Source: Clostridiales bacterium (GTDB taxonomy: Bacteria; Bacillota; Clostridia; Christensenellales; CAG-138). Taken from it: DNA of 10,514 nucleotides. Made by a program: the position numbers and the translations under genes. The notes under the pieces are model-generated. The model worked only from the letters and a program-made list of their open reading frames with translations. It made no database searches and was not told where the DNA came from. The stretch is from assembly GCA_012511925.1 (NCBI GenBank), contig JAAZFD010000024.1, positions 1 through 10,514 of the forward strand, read 5' to 3'. How positions within the stretch are numbered: position 1 is the stretch's first letter; each line of letters begins with the position of its first letter. Shown here in pieces: positions 6,905-10,514 of the stretch.

Positions 6905-9247
6905 ATGAAAAAATACAAAACAGGCTTTACGATTGTCGAATTGATTATTGTTATTGCGGTCATTGGAGTGCTTGCTGCAATTCTAATACCTGCATTCTCA
7001 AACATTATTCGTAAAGCAAACAACGCTGCTGACGTATCAGCTTGCAAAAACATGAATGTATCTATATTGGCTGCAAACGATGTAGTGCTTAATGTAAACG
7101 TTGAGTTCATCGAGGCTTGTATGGTTCTCAACGATTCCGGTATGCCGGTGGGTAAAATCATGCCTAAAGTGCCAGAGAATCGATTTTTCTTCGACACAGT
7201 GTTGAGTAAGGTATTATTAGTCGATTCAACAACCGAAGCTACTACATTTCCTAAAGAGCTTGCAGGTAGAAAAGCTACAGATGCAACTGCCGAGGGTGGC
7301 AAGTGGATTCAGCTACTAAAGCCTTTTGAAGATATTTCTACCGATTTGGGCATGGCAATGACGAGCGACTACTCGATTTCGGGTGATACCGTAATATCGC
7401 TTAAGGATGCAGAGAATTATATTATTGATTTGGGCGGCAAAACACTTAATCTCAACAACAAGCGCTTAATAATCATAGGCAATGGAACTGTTGATTTCAA
7501 AAACGGTGGCATTTCCAATGGCGAAATCATTGTATATATGCCTAATGGTGAAATAAATTACAGCTCGCAATCCTATGAATCGGTCAACTGGACTATTATG
7601 GCTATTGCCAATAATACGATGTCGATTAAAACAGGTGCATCGGTTGACGGAAATATTTCGCTTTTACAGGGTCATGTGAAAATAGAGGGCGGCGGCAGGG
7701 TTGCTAACATCACAATTCCTAATGGTGCAATAAATACAAAGGTTACTGTCGAGCAAAATGCTTCGCTTTTGTGTTTGAATGTAGAACAAGAAGCAAAGGA
7801 TACAGAGATTGACAACGATGGCAAAATCTCGTATGTAGATGGCAATGTAAATGTTGGTACGAATCAAGATGGCTCAACAGCTATTTCCTACAACAGCAAA
7901 AGCAATGACATTATGGGCGGAACAGGCGGAGAGTTTGATGCATATCTGATTGGCTCTTCTGAACAGTTCAACAAGCTATATGAGAAGTTAGCGGCAGTTA
8001 CAGACGGTGAGTGTGTATATGTTAAGCTATTAAACAGCATTGACTTCACAGGTAAAACGATTGATAACGCTGCAATTACTAACGTTAAAGTTAGCATTAA
8101 CTTAGACGGCAAGCTCTCAAGCGGCAAAAGCGCTATTATTAGAGGAATAAGCAACTTTAGCGGAAAGAAACAGCTTTTTCCCGAGATTTCAAGCTCATAC
8201 ATAAAAAATGTAGATATTCACTTCGGTGGCGGTGAAGCAGCCTTAGCGAATGCAGCTTATGGTACTTGCGATGTTGAAAATGTAAATACTTATGGAAAGA
8301 TAAAGACGAACGCTCAATTCGGCTCGGCATTTATTCAAAATCCGAAGAGAGTTGTTTTAATGGGCTTTACATTCCCTGCAAACATAAAATATACGAGTTG
8401 CACCAATTTTGCAGATATTGAGGGAGGTAGTTCAACTATAGCCGCTCCATTTGGTGCAGATACATCTGACCTACATACAACTGGTTATATTACTTTCAAC
8501 AACTGTGCGAACTACGGAACCGTTCTTGGTCAAAAGGCTTCTTCGTTTGTGGGCAATATTGGTGGAAATCTTGTAGAGCGTTATTTATTCCAAGGCACAA
8601 ACAAAAACTTTGGAAATATCTACGGCAAAGCAAACGCAGGCCTTTTTTCACACACAGCTTCCACTCTGGATTCGAAAATTACAAATGCGGGCAATGTTAG
8701 CGTTATATCAACTATTTCGTTAATCGTGCCTGAAAGCATTGGCGATTCTATAATCGTTCCAGCACAAGCAGGTGCAATAAAATATGTCGTAAGCGTTTCA
8801 TACACAACAAACCTTAATAATTTTGGTGGATTATCGAGTTGGAATGGCGGTTTTGAGCAAAGCATCGAAAAAACATACGATGCACCAAAAAGCGGTGATT
8901 TAACGACCGAATTCAAGAAGCTATACGTAGCAGAAGTGAGACAAAGCAAGCTCGATTATCAAAACGGCACTACAGTTGATTACAACGGCGTTTATGTACC
9001 AGAGGGTTTCAGCTACGATTCTAATAAGCTAGTCAGCAGTCATGAGGATAAGAGCTTTTATTATGCTACGGCTTGTGAAGATGGCTATTATGGCTTGCTT
9101 AGCAGTTCTCAAATAAGTAATCCTAATCAAAGCTACACAGTAACTGTTACGGTAAAGGCGTATAATGATAATGGACTTTTGGTTGCTACGGGGAGCTTTA
9201 ATTACTCCTATACAATAAACGAAGCACGTCTGTACTTAGGACAATAA
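6905..9247 (+). CDS. Giant prepilin-like surface protein with beta-solenoid-like ectodomain
   Basis: This 780-residue protein opens with a class III signal: MKKYKTG, cleavage expected after G7, then F-T-I-V-E with Glu at mature position 5 and a hydrophobic helix to about residue 31. These features direct it to a prepilin peptidase and a type IV pilus or type II secretion-like assembly. A head segment (about 35-106) ends in SKVLLVDS. Residues about 160-320 are a run of short beta strands with Asn/Gly turns, suggesting a right-handed beta-helix. A Gly/Ser linker leads to a second beta-rich part (about 344-655) containing three C/T-N-x-G-type repeats near residues 499, 534 and 565. The last ~115 residues (beta-rich, with Tyr/Ser) are unrecognised. 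Major pilins are usually 120-200 residues, so it is not a standard pilin. Adhesion or surface display is inference. Confidence 0.85.
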   Translation: MKKYKTGFTIVELIIVIAVIGVLAAILIPAFSNIIRKANNAADVSACKNMNVSILAANDVVLNVNVEFIEACMVLNDSGMPVGKIMPKVPENRFFFDTVLSKVLLVDSTTEATTFPKELAGRKATDATAEGGKWIQLLKPFEDISTDLGMAMTSDYSISGDTVISLKDAENYIIDLGGKTLNLNNKRLIIIGNGTVDFKNGGISNGEIIVYMPNGEINYSSQSYESVNWTIMAIANNTMSIKTGASVDGNISLLQGHVKIEGGGRVANITIPNGAINTKVTVEQNASLLCLNVEQEAKDTEIDNDGKISYVDGNVNVGTNQDGSTAISYNSKSNDIMGGTGGEFDAYLIGSSEQFNKLYEKLAAVTDGECVYVKLLNSIDFTGKTIDNAAITNVKVSINLDGKLSSGKSAIIRGISNFSGKKQLFPEISSSYIKNVDIHFGGGEAALANAAYGTCDVENVNTYGKIKTNAQFGSAFIQNPKRVVLMGFTFPANIKYTSCTNFADIEGGSSTIAAPFGADTSDLHTTGYITFNNCANYGTVLGQKASSFVGNIGGNLVERYLFQGTNKNFGNIYGKANAGLFSHTASTLDSKITNAGNVSVISTISLIVPESIGDSIIVPAQAGAIKYVVSVSYTTNLNNFGGLSSWNGGFEQSIEKTYDAPKSGDLTTEFKKLYVAEVRQSKLDYQNGTTVDYNGVYVPEGFSYDSNKLVSSHEDKSFYYATACEDGYYGLLSSSQISNPNQSYTVTVTVKAYNDNGLLVATGSFNYSYTINEARLYLGQ
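8399..8680 (+). repeat. Degenerate C/T-N-x-G protein repeats (GLUG-like) in the first prepilin
   Basis: Three related segments follow each other: CTNFADIEGG (from residue 499), CANYGTVLGQ (from 534) and TNKNFGNIYGK (from 565). Each is followed by a small-residue stretch such as AAPFG, SSFVG or AGLFS. The pattern C/T-N-(Y/F)-G-x-(I/V)-x-G with 30-35 residue spacing resembles GLUG-type adhesin repeats. The DNA itself is not visibly repeated, so the copies are old. Confidence 0.45.
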
Positions 9248-9262
9248 TTTTTGAAGCTTTTG

Positions 9263-9286
9263 AATGGGGGCGAAAGCCCCTATTTT
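9263..9286 (+). terminator. Probable weak intrinsic terminator after the first prepilin gene (hairpin copy 1)
   Basis: AATGGGGGC (9263-9271) pairs with GCCCCTATT (9276-9284) around a GAAA tetraloop, with one G-T wobble. Only four T residues end the stem, so termination may be partial. It lies 15 bases after the stop codon. A second copy of the hairpin occurs at 9345-9360. Confidence 0.6.
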
Positions 9287-9344
9287 GGAATACCGAAAAC
9301 CTTCGCCTTTTGAGTTGTAGTGATAGACTGTTCCGAAGAGTTGT

Positions 9345-9379
9345 TGGGGCGAAAGTCCCACTGTGCATTCAATCACAGT
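9345..9379 (+). repeat. Second GGGGCGAAAG hairpin and adjoining ACTGTG stem-loop
   Basis: TGGGGC (9345-9350) pairs with GTCCCA (9355-9360) around GAAA, repeating the core of the hairpin at 9263-9284. Immediately after it, ACTGTG (9360-9365) pairs with CACAGT (9374-9379), followed by TT. The pair may be a back-up terminator, an RNA-stability element or a dispersed intergenic motif. There is no long T tract. Confidence 0.45.
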
Positions 9380-9434
9380 TTAAAAGACTTATACAAAATA
9401 AAGTTGTAAAAACTCGATTTATTCAAAAAAGTGC

Positions 9435-9463
9435 TTGAAATATAAGAAAATATGGTGTATAAT
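9435..9463 (+). promoter_or_regulatory. Strong sigma-A-type promoter of the second prepilin gene
   Basis: TTGAAA (9435-9440) and a perfect TATAAT (9458-9463) are separated by 17 bases, downstream of an A/T-rich stretch (about 9381-9430). Transcription would start near 9470, giving a leader of about 38 bases. The second prepilin gene can thus be transcribed apart from the first. Confidence 0.85.
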
Positions 9464-9468
9464 GTTAA

Positions 9469-9483
9469 TTGAGATTGTCTCAA
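9469..9483. promoter_or_regulatory. Perfect dyad at the predicted transcription start of the second prepilin gene
   Basis: TTGAGA-TTG-TCTCAA is a perfect six-base inverted repeat with a three-base centre, starting almost exactly at the predicted +1. It could bind a repressor, or fold as a small hairpin at the 5' end of the mRNA. The first prepilin promoter lacks it. Confidence 0.4.
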
Positions 9484-9507
9484 ACATATAAACAGGAGGA
9501 TTAAATA

Positions 9508-10514
9508 ATGAACAATCGTAAAAAGTCTGGCTTCACAATCGTCGAGCTTATTATTGTTATAGCTGTAATAGGCGTGTTAGCTGCAATTTTAATTCCAGCT
9601 TTCCAAGGCATGATTAAAAAAGCCCACATGGCAGACGATAAGACAATGGCGAAGAACTTCAACACCGCTCTTGTTACTGCTCAAATCAGTGAAAATGTAT
9701 TTCCGGCAAGCATGGCAGAAGTAGTTGCTGTATTGGAATCTGCAGGTTATCGTGGCGAGCAACTAAACGCAAAAGCAGATGGCTGCAGCTTCATTTGGGA
9801 TTCAACTACCAACCAAATTATGTATGGTGAGATTAACACAGCTGTTAGCACAAAGGGAGCACCTGCTCAATCGCCTATCACAATTTACTATAGCTTGAAT
9901 TCTGAATACAGCACAACAACAGCTGATTGGTATATTGCAATTTCAAAAACAGAAGACATCAATGGCGCTGTTGATTGCACGTATTTCCTTTTAGACTCAG
10001 CTACAATTGAAAACACCATTCAGATTTCATCTCCCTGCGGAATTGGCGTTATGATGGGCAAAAAGCTCATTGTAAATGATGGCGCAAAGATTATTTTCAA
10101 CACCGAAAAAGCTGGCACAATCAAACTTGATGGTGTTATTTATGGCGAAGTTGAAATCAATGCTTCAGAATGTAATGTTGTTCAATCAGGCGCTGTAAAG
10201 AAACTTATAATCGCTGCTATTAAGAACGACGGCAAGTCCGAAATCAAAGGCTATGCAAAGGAATTAGTCGTTATTGATGGTAAGGTTATTATTCAGCATA
10301 ACGCTTATATCCAAAGCTTCGGAAATAACTCTAACTCGATTTCCGATAACAACGGTTATATCGATACGTACACTGCTGAAGATGCAAACAACATCAACAA
10401 CTTAGGCTTTGTTCATCAAACCAGCTTCAATATGCCTGCTGGCTTCAACCCTGTTCTTGAAATGGTTTATAACATCAACCATGTAACAGAGCTATACTTG
10501 CTCCGTGAAATGGT
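9508..10514 (+). CDS. Second giant prepilin-like surface protein (3' end beyond window)
   Basis: The frame is open from ATG 9508 to the window edge, 335 codons without a stop. AGGAGG at 9494-9499, eight bases upstream, fixes the start. The class III signal is MNNRKKSG with cleavage expected after G8, then F-T-I-V-E (Glu at mature position 5) and the same hydrophobic helix as the gene upstream. A head segment follows: ADDKTMAKNFNTAL (about 42-55), FPASMAEVVAVLESAGY (about 65-81), FIWDSTTNQIMYGE (about 94-107). This is an arrangement I associate with large clostridial prepilin-like proteins. From about residue 165 it becomes beta-rich with Asn/Gly/Asp turns (IYGEVEINASECNVV, KELVVIDGKVIIQHNAYI), suggesting a short solenoid. 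It is a tandem paralogue of the upstream gene in layout, but the ectodomains are not closely alike. Function is unknown; surface display is inferred. Confidence 0.85.
   Translation, partial: MNNRKKSGFTIVELIIVIAVIGVLAAILIPAFQGMIKKAHMADDKTMAKNFNTALVTAQISENVFPASMAEVVAVLESAGYRGEQLNAKADGCSFIWDSTTNQIMYGEINTAVSTKGAPAQSPITIYYSLNSEYSTTTADWYIAISKTEDINGAVDCTYFLLDSATIENTIQISSPCGIGVMMGKKLIVNDGAKIIFNTEKAGTIKLDGVIYGEVEINASECNVVQSGAVKKLIIAAIKNDGKSEIKGYAKELVVIDGKVIIQHNAYIQSFGNNSNSISDNNGYIDTYTAEDANNINNLGFVHQTSFNMPAGFNPVLEMVYNINHVTELYLLREM

Noticed and set aside
6868..7302. Minus-strand frame of 144 codons over the start of the first prepilin
   Set aside because: It is antisense to the well-supported prepilin signal region and has no family resemblance; its length reflects codon bias of the real gene.
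9248..9507. Cyclic-di-GMP or other known riboswitch between the prepilin genes
   Set aside because: The conserved cores of the GEMM classes are not visible, and most of the hairpins lie upstream of the predicted promoter of the second gene, so they are not in its leader.

Overview
The window looks like chromosome from a low-GC, Gram-positive-type bacterium, most likely an uncultured member of the Clostridia. The reasons are an IspH reductase fused to ribosomal protein S1, the gene order cmk-plsC-ispH/rpsA, strong AGGAGG-type ribosome binding sites, and sigma-A-like promoters. I recognise the fusion and the gene order as clostridial hallmarks from general knowledge; I could not search for them.

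Layout. Bases 1-3827 hold a tightly packed plus-strand housekeeping operon: the 3' end of a BaiN/HI0933-type flavoprotein, cytidylate kinase, a PlsC-type acyltransferase overlapping it by 4 bases, and the 789-residue IspH-S1 fusion overlapping plsC by 20 bases. A good intrinsic terminator closes it. Bases 3828-4131 have no credible gene but carry several inverted repeats. Facing the operon, bases 4176-6623 encode on the minus strand an 815-residue nucleotidyltransferase / hexapeptide-repeat / phosphomannomutase-like protein whose mutase part appears to have lost its catalytic residues. Its own terminator lies at 4132-4156.

From 6843 to the end, two plus-strand genes, each with its own promoter, encode very large prepilin-like proteins. 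Each starts with an almost identical class III (type IV pilin) signal and hydrophobic helix, followed by a small head segment and then a long beta-rich, probably solenoid-like, extracellular part. The first is complete (780 residues); the second runs off the window after 335 codons. The 260 bases between them contain two copies of a GGGGCGAAAG-type hairpin and a strong promoter with a perfect dyad at the expected start of transcription.

How the parts fit. The operon combines nucleotide metabolism, phospholipid synthesis, isoprenoid precursor synthesis and translation. The minus-strand gene probably works in nucleotide-sugar or cell-envelope glycan supply. The prepilin pair is the accessory, least understood part: probable surface proteins assembled or anchored by a type IV pilus/type II secretion-like machine whose other genes are not in this window. 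No tRNA, rRNA, CRISPR array, insertion sequence or phage gene was seen.
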